A program made the translations under genes and the position numbers. Source: Bacteroidota bacterium (GTDB lineage: Bacteria > Bacteroidota > Bacteroidia > Chitinophagales > Saprospiraceae). From it: a stretch of 23,500 nucleotides of DNA. Below are positions 14,811 to 22,459 of this stretch, piece by piece (the stretch's first letter is position 1; each line of letters begins with the position of its first letter). The notes below the pieces were generated by a model. It worked only from the letters and a program-made list of their open reading frames with translations. It made no database searches and was not told where the DNA came from. Location of the stretch: contig JAJRUR010000260.1 of the NCBI GenBank assembly GCA_024277695.1, positions 1 to 23,500 on the forward strand, in the 5' to 3' direction.

Positions 14811-15284
14811 TTACAGGCGATAGATTTTCCGTTTTTTGCCGGATTTGAATTTTGGTAGTTTGGGCAGAGGGGGAGCTTTCATCTCTATGCTTTTTTGGTT
14901 TTGTTGGATATCATCCGGATTGTCCACTACGACGATAGACAACTGCGCTTCAAAGATCTGCCCGTCATCTGTCTCCAGAATGGTGTGGAGCTCAAAATGG
15001 CCGATTTGTGTAGGGATGATGCGATAAGAATGGCTCTCTTTTTGCATCACTTGTCCTCCGGATATCTGAGTTTGGGAAGAAAAATTTGTACCTCCGAGTT
15101 CAAAACTCTTGTCCCAATCCGGCGGAATCAACCGGCCTTGCAGATTTTGCATAGTTATCTCCACAGTTGTATAGTTACCCAGATAGACCGTATCCGGTTG
15201 TGCACTCATATAAAATGAGGCCTCTTGTGCTTGTGCATTGAAGATGATCAAGCCCAATACAAACAATACATAATACTTTAGCAT
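14811..15284 (-). CDS. Short BatD-like periplasmic protein
   Basis: A secreted protein of about 157 residues with a signal peptide (MLKYYVLFVLGLIIFNAQAQ). It then has one domain like the first domain of BatD: SFYMSAQPDTVYLGNYTTVE aligns with SANASKNTVKQGEVFDIEFW of the downstream BatD, and SGGQVMQKESHSYRIIPTQI aligns with NGQRTHRFAIRYSLLANKEG. The end is Lys-, Pro- and Arg-rich (APPLPKLPKFKSGKKRKIYR) and has no membrane segment, so it would be a free periplasmic or surface protein. The batC stop and this ATG overlap as TAATG, a sign of translational coupling; an ATG two codons further upstream (15290) is also possible. It probably arose by duplication of the BatD first domain. Confidence 0.75.
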   Translation of the reverse strand: MLKYYVLFVLGLIIFNAQAQEASFYMSAQPDTVYLGNYTTVEITMQNLQGRLIPPDWDKSFELGGTNFSSQTQISGGQVMQKESHSYRIIPTQIGHFELHTILETDDGQIFEAQLSIVVVDNPDDIQQNQKSIEMKAPPLPKLPKFKSGKKRKIYRL

Positions 15285-16027
15285 TACCATTCTTTATCTG
15301 TTTTTTTAGCTTTTGTTTTTAATCGTGCTGCTTTTTGTTGCACCTTTTTGTCTTCTTGTTCTAATACTTCTAAGAGTCTTTGAAGTTCCTGTTTGGTCAT
15401 ATTTTCCAGACTGGGGATACTATCGGGATTAGGAGTCTCTGAAGATTCTTGTTGTTCCTGCTCTTGTTGTTCAGACTCTTGTTGTTCTGACTCTTGATCT
15501 TCTTGACCTTGCTCTTGCGGTTTATCGGATTCCTGTTCTTGTTTTTCCTGCTCTTGTTGTTCTTGTTGCTCCCCATCCTCTCCTTGCTGCTGCATGTTAT
15601 TATGCTGTTGTTCTTGCATAGCAAGCACTATAGCGAGATTTCTTCGAGTATCTTCTGCACCGGGATCGATGCGTAGTGCATTCTTGTAGGCTTCAATAGC
15701 TTTGTCGATTTTTTGCTGAGCGAAGAAAGCGTTGCCTAGATTATGATAAGCCGAGCTACTGATCTTTAGACTATCAGATTTGCTGGCTTCATGCCAATAA
15801 TTTATAGCACCGATGGTATCCTGTATTGCCCACTGTACATTGCCCAAATTATAGCTTACTTTGTCTGTAGGACGTATCCCTTGAGCAATCTCATAACGCT
15901 CAGCAGCTACTTGGTAGTTATTTAGCTCAAATGCCCGATCCGCCAAACTCATATACATATCAGCTTTTTGGGCAAATAGCCCCGTTGTACATAAAAGGAT
16001 GCCTAGTATAGATATCACACGTATCAT
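15284..16027 (-). CDS. batC: BatC-like TPR protein with a Gln/Glu-rich region
   Basis: From the chosen ATG (16027) the protein begins MIRVISILGILLCTTGLFAQ, a signal peptide. Upstream, 19 extra codons open to 16084 but hide that signal. TPR repeats follow: MYMSLADRAFELNNYQVAAE, a central repeat around SYNLGNVQWAIQDTIGAINY, and AYHNLGNAFFAQQKIDKAIE with AYKNALRIDPGAEDTRRNLA. Then comes a stretch of about 58 residues made almost only of Q, E, S and D, and a charged helical C-terminus (LQRLLEVLEQEDKKVQQKAA). This matches BatC. It is the first gene of the group; batA and batB (von Willebrand A domains), the MoxR ATPase and batE, which usually accompany it, are absent here. Confidence 0.85.
   Translation of the reverse strand: MIRVISILGILLCTTGLFAQKADMYMSLADRAFELNNYQVAAERYEIAQGIRPTDKVSYNLGNVQWAIQDTIGAINYWHEASKSDSLKISSSAYHNLGNAFFAQQKIDKAIEAYKNALRIDPGAEDTRRNLAIVLAMQEQQHNNMQQQGEDGEQQEQQEQEKQEQESDKPQEQGQEDQESEQQESEQQEQEQQESSETPNPDSIPSLENMTKQELQRLLEVLEQEDKKVQQKAARLKTKAKKTDKEW
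15443..15616 (-). repeat. Imperfect tandem Gln/Glu codon repeat in batC
   Basis: The codons for the low-complexity part of BatC repeat short units of CAA/CAG and GAA/GAG, seen on the plus strand as recurring CTCTTGTTGTTC-like blocks. Nothing else in the window has this composition. Such tracts can change length by slippage. Confidence 0.8.
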
Positions 16028-16210
16028 ACCGCAAATATCTGTAGTTCTGATCAATTCTGTATGTCCATCAAAGGAGATTAACATGCTTTTAACCCCCTTC
16101 TACTCTTTGGAGTTTACCCGTACCCCTATCTTAAGTTCTCTAGTAGAAGAGAAGGAAGGAGATGCAAATAAGTTTTTTTTATTTTATTCATCACAAAAGC
16201 TATTAAAATA

Positions 16211-16248
16211 GAAAAAACGGCTCATCCACATTTGGCAGCCGTTTTTTC
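16211..16248. terminator. Perfect 12-bp terminator-like hairpin in a divergent gap
   Basis: GAAAAAACGGCT (16211-16222) and AGCCGTTTTTTC (16237-16248) pair perfectly around a 14-base loop. The T run lies within the stem arm, so it could stop transcription in either direction. Neither flanking gene needs a terminator here, since both point away. Confidence 0.55.
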
Positions 16249-16409
16249 AAACCTTAAAAAATCAACGGAATGATCTTAACTTATTTCACTGATAAGACGA
16301 GCAGCACAGTATGCTGTTAACCATATCGGTTGCTTTTGATTATTCTTTAACGCTTTTCTTAATATTACATAAATTTCATACCTTGATGGAACTTTTTACC
16401 TAAAGCTAA

Positions 16410-16439
16410 CATCTCACAAATAACATATTTGCTGAGATG
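16410..16439. other. Long hairpin of unknown role
   Basis: CATCTCACAAATA (16410-16422), loop ACA, then TATTTG, a bulged C and TGAGATG (16426-16439) give a 13-bp stem with a single bulge. No T tract follows, so a terminator is unlikely. It may be an operator or part of an RNA. Confidence 0.5.
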
Positions 16440-16521
16440 ATGATGCCCCTTACTGTGATGTACATACCATAACCTAAGAGTTCGATGAAAAGAACAAAAG
16501 CCGTTTCTCTATAAGTTTTAG

Positions 16522-16529
16522 TACTTTTG
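16522..16529 (+). promoter_or_regulatory. Candidate -7 box of the TonB receptor gene
   Basis: TACTTTTG matches TAnnTTTG exactly, 52 bases before the ATG. No TTTG stands at the expected -33 position, so an activator may be needed or the match is fortuitous. Confidence 0.4.
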
Positions 16530-16581
16530 TATCTAATTCTGCCTTAATGCAGAAAGGCATTAGGGCTACAACACGCACATC

Positions 16582-19050
16582 ATGAAAGAAATTCTTTGTT
16601 TGGTATTTTGGTATATGTGTATGTCTCCGGCACTACAGAGTGTCGTAGCACAGCATCCTCCGGCTCGCCGTGGTGATGGGAGCAACACACAGTTCATCAT
16701 CCGCGGAAAAGTGATGGATGCTTCAGGCCTTAGTCCTCTTGAATATGCCACAGTGTCTGCCATGCAACAAGAAGCGATCATATCCGGTGATTTGACCGAT
16801 GAGCGAGGATTGTTTTCGATAAAACTCCCTCAGGGTAGATATACGATTGTAGTCGAATATCTCGGATATGGCAAAAAAGAAATTTCGGATATTGAGCTAT
16901 CAAAAAAGCAGGTAGTCCTTGACCTGGGAGAGATTCTTTTGAGTGCGGATGTAGAACACATCGAAGAAATAGAGGTCATAGCAGAAAAGTCGGCTATTCG
17001 GTTTTCTCTGGATAAAAAGATTTATAATGTCGGAAAAGATCTTACCACTCGTTCGGGAGCAGCAGATGATGTTCTCGATAACATCCCTTCGATTAGTGTA
17101 GATCTCGAAGGCAATGTCAGGCTTAGAGGGAGCAGGCAAGTACGTATTTTGATTGATGGCAGACCGGCAGGAGTTCAAGGAGTGCGAGGAGTCAGCCTAC
17201 TAAAATCTATACAGGCATCTCAAATCGATCGCGTGGAGGTCATCACCAATCCATCTGCTCGTTACGAAGCGGAGGGTACTGCCGGGATCATCAATATCAT
17301 TTTGAAAAAAAATAAAAAATCCGGACTCAATGGATCTTTTGACGGCAATATCGGCACACCATTAGAAACCGGACTAGGCATAAGTCTTAACTACCGCAAA
17401 AACAAAATCAACTGGTTTACGCGCTTAGGAATACGAAAAGCAGTCTTTGACGGTAATGGTCTGATCGATCAACGATTTACAGATGGCCGATTGCCCATCA
17501 GGTCAATCCAGACACGGGAGCACAGCAGAGGCGGCCTATCGACCAACTTGAGATTTGGAATGGATTATCACTTTGATGATCGAAGTATTTTGACGACTTA
17601 TTTTGATGGAGATCTCCAACGTCAAGACAACACAGTTCAGATCCGTTTTGAAGACTTTGATCGATTAGACCAACAGTCTGATCTGAGTATTCGCAATGAA
17701 ATAGAACAAGAAGACCAGTCCAAAATAGAGTATTTATTGAGCTTTAAACACCAGTTCGAGAGCACAAAACACTATTATAAGATTGACTTTCAATACCAGT
17801 CCAATACCAAAGACCAACAGTCTGACTTTGAAGAACAAGCCTACCAAGATCCTAATACTCCGATCCGCCAAAAAAGTATTCAGCGCTCTCAAAATGATCA
17901 AGGCGAAAACATTTATATCATCAAAGCCGACTACAATTATCCTATAAGCAAAGAAGGTAAAATCGAATTTGGGTATCGGGGCAGCATCCGCGATATCCGC
18001 AACGATTTTCGTGTAGATTCTTTAAATCGTAGTACTGAATTATTTGAATCTATAGAGCGGTTTACTAATGAACTGCTTTATAATGAGGACATCCATGCGC
18101 TGTATGCATCTATTGGTGATCAATTGAACAAATTTTCTTATTTGGCCGGTTTACGATTTGAGCATTCCGGGATCTCTACAGATCTCGTGCGGACAAATGA
18201 AAAAAATCCCCGTACATATACCAACTTCTTTCCCTCTCTGTTTTTGTCTTATAAGATCAGTCAAAATAATTCTTTTCAGCTAAGCTACAGCAAGCGCATC
18301 CGAAGGCCGCGATTCTTTCAGCTCAATCCTTTTTTTACATTCAGTAATAACCGTAGTATTTTCAGAGGCAACCCAAACCTCGATCCACAATATACCGACT
18401 CTTACGAATTCAGTTATTTGTCTCGTCTTTCTTTTGGTAGTTTGAGTTCTAGCCTCTACTACAGGCACACAACAGACTACTCACAACGCATACTTAGGGT
18501 CAATGCGGACAGAACTACAGTCCGCCAACCGGAAAACATCGGTACTTATGATGCTTATGGTCTGGAAATCACCTATAATGCGACACTAACCGATTGGTGG
18601 AAAATGAACGGAAACTTTAACTTTTTTTGGTTTGACCTCGAGGGTACATTCCGAAATCAATTGTTTAGACGAAATGATTTTAGCTACCTAACTCGTATGA
18701 GCTCTAAGTTTAAAATTGCAAAATCTTATGACACACAGATAAGCCTGCGATATCGAGGTCCATCAGAAACTGCTCAAGGCATACGCAAGGCCATCTTATC
18801 CATTGATGCCGGAGCGAGTAAGGACCTATTGCAAAATAAAGCCACACTAACTCTGAGCATACGGGACGTCTTTAACTCCCGAAGATGGAAAAGTCAATCA
18901 CGCGGTGAAAATTTTGTCATCAACTCCGAATTTTTCTGGGCTCCCCGGCGTATCAGTTTATCCTTCAACTACAGACTCCATCAAAAGAAAGCTCGTGGCA
19001 AGAGAGGAAGTAGAGAATCCCGACCCGAAGGTGGTACTTTTGGAGGTTGA
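16582..19050 (+). CDS. TonB-dependent outer-membrane receptor-like protein
   Basis: An outer-membrane beta-barrel of 822 residues with a likely signal peptide (cut near VVAQ, residue 24). Domains in order: a carboxypeptidase-regulatory-like domain (about 39-125; FIIRGKVMDASGLSPLEYAT, DERGLFSIKLPQGRYTIVVE), a TonB plug (about 140-245; DVLDNIPSISVDLEGNVRLR, VRILIDGRPAG, IDRVEVITNPSARYEAEGTA, GIINIILKK) and a barrel (about 250-800) of the OMP_b-brl_3 type, with FSYLAGLRFEHSGI, SYSKRIRRPRFFQLNPF and FRGNPNLDPQYTDSYE. The last strand ISLSFNYRL is followed by a basic and Gly-rich tail. No SusD partner is adjacent, so this is not a classic polysaccharide-uptake pair; the substrate cannot be told. 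It stands alone with its own promoter region. Confidence 0.93.
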   Translation: MKEILCLVFWYMCMSPALQSVVAQHPPARRGDGSNTQFIIRGKVMDASGLSPLEYATVSAMQQEAIISGDLTDERGLFSIKLPQGRYTIVVEYLGYGKKEISDIELSKKQVVLDLGEILLSADVEHIEEIEVIAEKSAIRFSLDKKIYNVGKDLTTRSGAADDVLDNIPSISVDLEGNVRLRGSRQVRILIDGRPAGVQGVRGVSLLKSIQASQIDRVEVITNPSARYEAEGTAGIINIILKKNKKSGLNGSFDGNIGTPLETGLGISLNYRKNKINWFTRLGIRKAVFDGNGLIDQRFTDGRLPIRSIQTREHSRGGLSTNLRFGMDYHFDDRSILTTYFDGDLQRQDNTVQIRFEDFDRLDQQSDLSIRNEIEQEDQSKIEYLLSFKHQFESTKHYYKIDFQYQSNTKDQQSDFEEQAYQDPNTPIRQKSIQRSQNDQGENIYIIKADYNYPISKEGKIEFGYRGSIRDIRNDFRVDSLNRSTELFESIERFTNELLYNEDIHALYASIGDQLNKFSYLAGLRFEHSGISTDLVRTNEKNPRTYTNFFPSLFLSYKISQNNSFQLSYSKRIRRPRFFQLNPFFTFSNNRSIFRGNPNLDPQYTDSYEFSYLSRLSFGSLSSSLYYRHTTDYSQRILRVNADRTTVRQPENIGTYDAYGLEITYNATLTDWWKMNGNFNFFWFDLEGTFRNQLFRRNDFSYLTRMSSKFKIAKSYDTQISLRYRGPSETAQGIRKAILSIDAGASKDLLQNKATLTLSIRDVFNSRRWKSQSRGENFVINSEFFWAPRRISLSFNYRLHQKKARGKRGSRESRPEGGTFGG

Positions 19051-19189
19051 TCAATATTAAGTTAGTAACTCAATCAAGCTATCCACTCAAATAAATATTT
19101 TTCAGTCTAATCCATAAGCTATTTTTCAGGAAAGTGGATTTATTTAAGCTCGATTTATTGATTTTAACACCCGAAACTTGAAACGGTGA

Positions 19190-19315
19190 ACAGGTCGCAG
19201 CTACGACGCTACAACCATATTAGTACCTATGGTGCTACTACAATCCGTTTGCTCCTCCGGAGCAAAAGACAAAATAGATGAATGCAACTAAAGTAGCCCC
19301 AGCGGGGCGACCTGT
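19190..19315. repeat. Palindromic element with 9-bp terminal inverted repeats and three inner hairpins
   Basis: The ends ACAGGTCGC (19190-19198) and GCGACCTGT (19307-19315) are perfect inverted repeats. Between them are hairpins TAGTACC/GGTGCTA (19221-19237, one wobble pair), TTTGCTCC/GGAGCAAA (19248-19266) and GCCCC/GGGGC (19296-19308). No coding capacity. The form resembles non-autonomous palindromic intergenic elements of Bacteroidota; only one copy lies in this window. Confidence 0.65.
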
Positions 19316-19497
19316 AAAATATGTGTGACTATTACAAAAACAAAGTAGAAGGTGGTGATTTTGATTTATTTGTATATTTACATGAAGAGATGTTTTTTTG
19401 TTCATACCTACAATGTACAGTATAGCTTACAACTCCTTTTTTTCTATTTTGTGACTACCGAAACTTGAGATAGTAATAAAAACGATTACTCCGTCAT

Positions 19498-19529
19498 TTT
19501 GGGGTGAAATCAAAAATAGTGTACATTTG
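19498..19529 (+). promoter_or_regulatory. nadB: Bacteroidota-type promoter of the nadB operon
   Basis: TTTG (19498-19501), 20 bases, then TACATTTG (19522-19529): a full match to the TTTG-N19/20-TAnnTTTG consensus, with the same spacing as at tRNA-Phe. The start codon is 26 bases downstream, so the leader is very short. Confidence 0.85.
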
Positions 19530-19555
19530 GCTGGTATAAATTAAATCTAAAGTTG

Positions 19556-21157
19556 ATGCAAAAAAGTGATGTCCTCATAATAGGCTCCGGTGTGGCCGGC
19601 TTATCGACTGCTATCTATACTGCCATGAAGCGACCTGATCTTCAGATCACCGTACTAACCAAAACCAATGAGCGCAAAACGAATACGAGCTATGCCCAAG
19701 GAGGAATCGCTACGGTATGGAATCTGGAAAACGATGATTTTGAGTCGCACATTGCGGACACGCTCGATGCCGGTGACGGGCTTTGTGATCCGCGTATAGT
19801 ACGTATAGTCATCGAAGAGGGGCATGATCGTGTCAAGCAAATCATCGAATGGGGGGCACGATTTGACAAAAATGAAAAAAACAAATACGATCTTGGGCGA
19901 GAAGGTGGACATTCAAAAAACAGAATATTGCACTATAAGGACATCACAGGATGGGAAATTCAGCGCACATTGAGTGACAAGGTCAAAGAATTTGACAATG
20001 TGCGCATCCTAGAGCACTATTTTGCACTGGATGTCATTACGCAGCATCATCTAGGCTATAGCGTGACCAAAGCTACACCTGACATTCGGTGTTTTGGGGT
20101 CTATGCCTTTGATAAACAAAGCCACAAGATCGAAACCTTCGCAGCCAAAGTCACGGTCATCGCTACGGGTGGTGCCGGACAGATCTATCGCGCTACTACC
20201 AATCCTGTCATCGCTACCGGAGACGGCATAGCAATGGTATATCGAGCCAAAGGTCGTCTTGCCAATATGGAATTTGTACAGTTCCACCCTACTGCACTCT
20301 ACACACTGACGGACGAAAATCCGGATTTTTTGATTTCAGAAGCTGTTCGAGGATTCGGCGCTATACTCAAGTCCAAAGAAGGTGAAGAGTTTATGCATAA
20401 ATACGACGAACGAAAATCCCTTGCCCCGAGGGATATAGTAGCCCGAGCCATTGACTATGAAATGAAAGTACGCGGTGATGAATATATGTGCTTGGACTGT
20501 CGGCACTTAGATCAGAAAAAATTTCTAGATCACTTCCCTAATATTTATAAAAAATGCAAAAGCATAGGCATAGATCCCTTTGAGCAACTCATCCCTGTGG
20601 TGCCGGCTTGTCACTATATCTGTGGTGGTATTCGGACAGATGATATGGGGCGCAGCTCCATCCAAAATCTCTATGCCGCAGGCGAATGCACCAATACCGG
20701 ACTACATGGTGCTAACAGACTCGCGTCCAATTCACTACTCGAAGGGCTGGTCTTTGGTGAGCGCATACACCGTGATATCATTGCTACTATAGATCAGCGA
20801 GCTACAAAAGACAAGCTCCCCGACTGGGATATTCGTGGCACTACAGCACCAAAAGAAATGGTCCTTATCACGCAGAGCTGGAAAGAACTCAAAGAAATAA
20901 TGAGTAACTATGTAGGGATCGTCCGCACGGATGTCCGACTAAGACGTGCCTTAAATCGGCTCAACTTACTCTACAACGAAACTGAAGATATCTATAAAAA
21001 CTCCATATTATCGCCTCAGTTGTGTGAACTTCGCAATCTGATCACCATAGCCTATTTGGTTACTAAAAGTGGAATGTCTCGAAAAGAAAGCCGTGGATTG
21101 CACTACAATACAGACTACCCAAATCACTTTGACTTTATCGATCAAACCTATTTATAA
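19556..21157 (+). CDS. nadB: L-aspartate oxidase
   Basis: NadB oxidises L-aspartate to iminoaspartate with FAD, the first step of bacterial quinolinate and NAD synthesis. The protein (533 residues from the ATG at 19556; a TTG lies one codon upstream) matches the usual 540. Motifs: the dinucleotide-binding IIGSGVAGLS (8-17), TNTSYAQGGIATVW, LGREGGHSKNRILHYKDITG (113-132), the stretch IATGGAGQIY, MEFVQFHPTALY, the catalytic-region APRDIVARAIDYEM, and HYICGGIRTDDMGRSSIQNL ending in YAAGECTNTGLHGANRLASN. The helical C-terminal domain is intact. nadA and nadC are not adjacent. hemJ follows at 24 bases and pth at a further 26, so all three probably share the nadB promoter. Confidence 0.96.
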   Translation: MQKSDVLIIGSGVAGLSTAIYTAMKRPDLQITVLTKTNERKTNTSYAQGGIATVWNLENDDFESHIADTLDAGDGLCDPRIVRIVIEEGHDRVKQIIEWGARFDKNEKNKYDLGREGGHSKNRILHYKDITGWEIQRTLSDKVKEFDNVRILEHYFALDVITQHHLGYSVTKATPDIRCFGVYAFDKQSHKIETFAAKVTVIATGGAGQIYRATTNPVIATGDGIAMVYRAKGRLANMEFVQFHPTALYTLTDENPDFLISEAVRGFGAILKSKEGEEFMHKYDERKSLAPRDIVARAIDYEMKVRGDEYMCLDCRHLDQKKFLDHFPNIYKKCKSIGIDPFEQLIPVVPACHYICGGIRTDDMGRSSIQNLYAAGECTNTGLHGANRLASNSLLEGLVFGERIHRDIIATIDQRATKDKLPDWDIRGTTAPKEMVLITQSWKELKEIMSNYVGIVRTDVRLRRALNRLNLLYNETEDIYKNSILSPQLCELRNLITIAYLVTKSGMSRKESRGLHYNTDYPNHFDFIDQTYL

Positions 21158-21181
21158 ACATCAATCAAAAATCAAAATTTT

Positions 21182-21622
21182 ATGGACTTACTTTTTAAAG
21201 CTACACACTTCATAGGCCTCATTATCTGGATGGCCGGACTCCTCTCTTACTCGCGCATTTTAGTAGCCTTTGGCGAAAGCCGTTCGCTCGAGAGTGCAGA
21301 AAGGTCTATCCTACAAAAGCACTATGCCGGACTCCTCAACAAAATCTACAAACTCCTCTCCAACCCCGGAATGCTCTTGGTTCTGATCGGAGGCATCGCT
21401 ATGATTGCACAGAATACCGCTTACCTTAAAATGGGTTGGATGCACCCAAAACTGCTTTTGGTTGTCCTGCTCATCGGATACCAGCATATGTCCAAGTCCG
21501 TATTCAAAAAAATACTATCCGGAGATACTAAATGGACAAATGCCAGGCTCAAAAAACTCAGCCTGATACCGATAGTCTTGATGCTACTGATCGTAGTGCT
21601 GGCAGTGTTTAAGTTTTTCTAG
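21182..21622 (+). CDS. hemJ: HemJ-type protoporphyrinogen IX oxidase (UPF0093)
   Basis: HemJ is a membrane enzyme that oxidises protoporphyrinogen IX in heme synthesis. The 146-residue protein has four hydrophobic segments (about 8-28, 62-78, 88-105 and 128-145). Family signs: KATHFIGLIIWMAGLLSYSR with the conserved His9, NPGMLLVLIGGIAMI, and GWMHPKLLLVVLLIGYQHM, whose His88 and Lys90 fit the conserved HxK. The spacing to nadB (24 bases) and pth (26 bases) suggests co-transcription. CopD-like proteins share the fold, but the length and motifs favour HemJ. Confidence 0.82.
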   Translation: MDLLFKATHFIGLIIWMAGLLSYSRILVAFGESRSLESAERSILQKHYAGLLNKIYKLLSNPGMLLVLIGGIAMIAQNTAYLKMGWMHPKLLLVVLLIGYQHMSKSVFKKILSGDTKWTNARLKKLSLIPIVLMLLIVVLAVFKFF

Positions 21623-21648
21623 GTTTACCGCTCATCGACTGAACTAAT

Positions 21649-22272
21649 ATGCGTTTTGGATGGTTAAAAAAACTTTTATGTAGGGACAAGTCCCGTCAAA
21701 TCGATCCCGATATGAAATATTTGATCGTAGGCCTAGGCAATATAGGCACCGAATATGTCGCTACACGCCACAATATCGGTTTTGAAGCCATCGATTACTT
21801 TGTAGAGCAACACCGGTGCAGAGAAGAGACGCTGCGCTATGGTGAGATGCACGTCTGCAAATATCGCGGCAAACAACTCTTTCTCCTCAAGCCCAATACT
21901 TTTATGAATCTTAGCGGCAAAGCCGTAAAATATTGGATGGATAAAGAAAAAATAAAACCCGACCATCTGCTAATCGTCGTTGATGACCTGCAGCTTGATC
22001 TAGGAGTCATTAGGCTTAGAGCCAAAGGTGCCGCCGGAGGACATAACGGACTCCAAAATATCCAAGATCGATTGGGTACATCCAAATATCCCCGACTTCG
22101 CATAGGTATCGGTAAGGATTTTCCGAAAGGAGGACAAGTGGATTTTGTCCTCGGCAAATGGACGGACAAAGAACTCGATCAACTCCCTGCTATACTACAA
22201 AAAACATCGGAGTGTATCGAGTCCTTTGTTTTTAGAGGATTGCAAAATACGATGCAAGCTTTCAACGGCTGA
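21649..22272 (+). CDS. pth: Peptidyl-tRNA hydrolase with N-terminal extension
   Basis: Pth recycles peptidyl-tRNA released from stalled ribosomes. Catalytic and substrate-binding residues are present: Asn31 in VGLGNIG, His41 in ATRHNIGFEAID, Asp112 in VVDDLQLDLG and Asn133 in GAAGGHNGLQNIQ; KPNTFMNLSGKAV is also typical. The usual start MKYLIVGLGN is Met22; the 21 residues before it (MRFGWLKKLLCRDKSRQIDP) are basic. I keep the longer start because similar extensions occur, to my recollection, in Bacteroidota Pth proteins, but initiation at Met22 (21712) is possible. Third gene of the nadB-hemJ-pth group. Confidence 0.93.
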   Translation: MRFGWLKKLLCRDKSRQIDPDMKYLIVGLGNIGTEYVATRHNIGFEAIDYFVEQHRCREETLRYGEMHVCKYRGKQLFLLKPNTFMNLSGKAVKYWMDKEKIKPDHLLIVVDDLQLDLGVIRLRAKGAAGGHNGLQNIQDRLGTSKYPRLRIGIGKDFPKGGQVDFVLGKWTDKELDQLPAILQKTSECIESFVFRGLQNTMQAFNG

Positions 22273-22327
22273 TCTCCACACTTTGGCATCAGGATGTTAG
22301 CAGCAATTGATTTTAAAGCACAAGAAA

Positions 22328-22359
22328 CTTAGGATGTCCTGTCAGGGCTAAGATTTTTT
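22328..22359 (+). terminator. Terminator after the nadB-hemJ-pth operon
   Basis: CTTAG (22328-22332) pairs with CTAAG (22348-22352), with an inner CCT/AGG pair, and a run of six T follows. It lies about 55 bases after the pth stop. The stem is short and has an internal loop, so strength is uncertain. Confidence 0.55.
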
Positions 22360-22459
22360 CCTATTAGATTTCATTTTTTGGCACAGTCTTTGGATAAGAG
22401 TGGGCGTAGTATGTTCGAGACCTGATAAAGGGATCATAACTAAATTACACACACCACAC

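Larger units (their letters stand above)
16028..16581. other. 554-base divergent intergenic region between batC and the TonB receptor
   Basis: No gene is convincing here. The stretch is AT-rich and holds two strong hairpins (16211-16248 and 16410-16439), a smaller TGCCTT/AAGGCA hairpin (16540-16559) in the leader of the receptor gene, and one -7 box. A minus-strand frame of about 40 codons ends near 16272 without any ATG and looks fortuitous. An unrecognised small RNA is possible because one hairpin has the form of a terminator. Confidence 0.6.
19051..19555. other. 505-base intergenic region before nadB
   Basis: No gene is visible. It contains a multi-hairpin palindromic element (19190-19315), an 11-base direct repeat CCGAAACTTGA at 19171-19181 and 19458-19468 that brackets the element, and the nadB promoter (19498-19529). 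Confidence 0.7.

Noticed and set aside
15999..16211. Plus-strand frame of 70 codons overlapping the start of batC
   Set aside because: No recognisable domain; half is antisense to batC and the remainder is AT-rich. Its end coincides with the 16211 hairpin, so I kept the possibility of a transcript under findings, but not as a gene.
16272..16390. Minus-strand stretch of about 40 codons ending in ...YCAARLISEIS
   Set aside because: Protein-like in appearance, but it has no start codon and a stop directly upstream; could be a relic, but cannot be supported.
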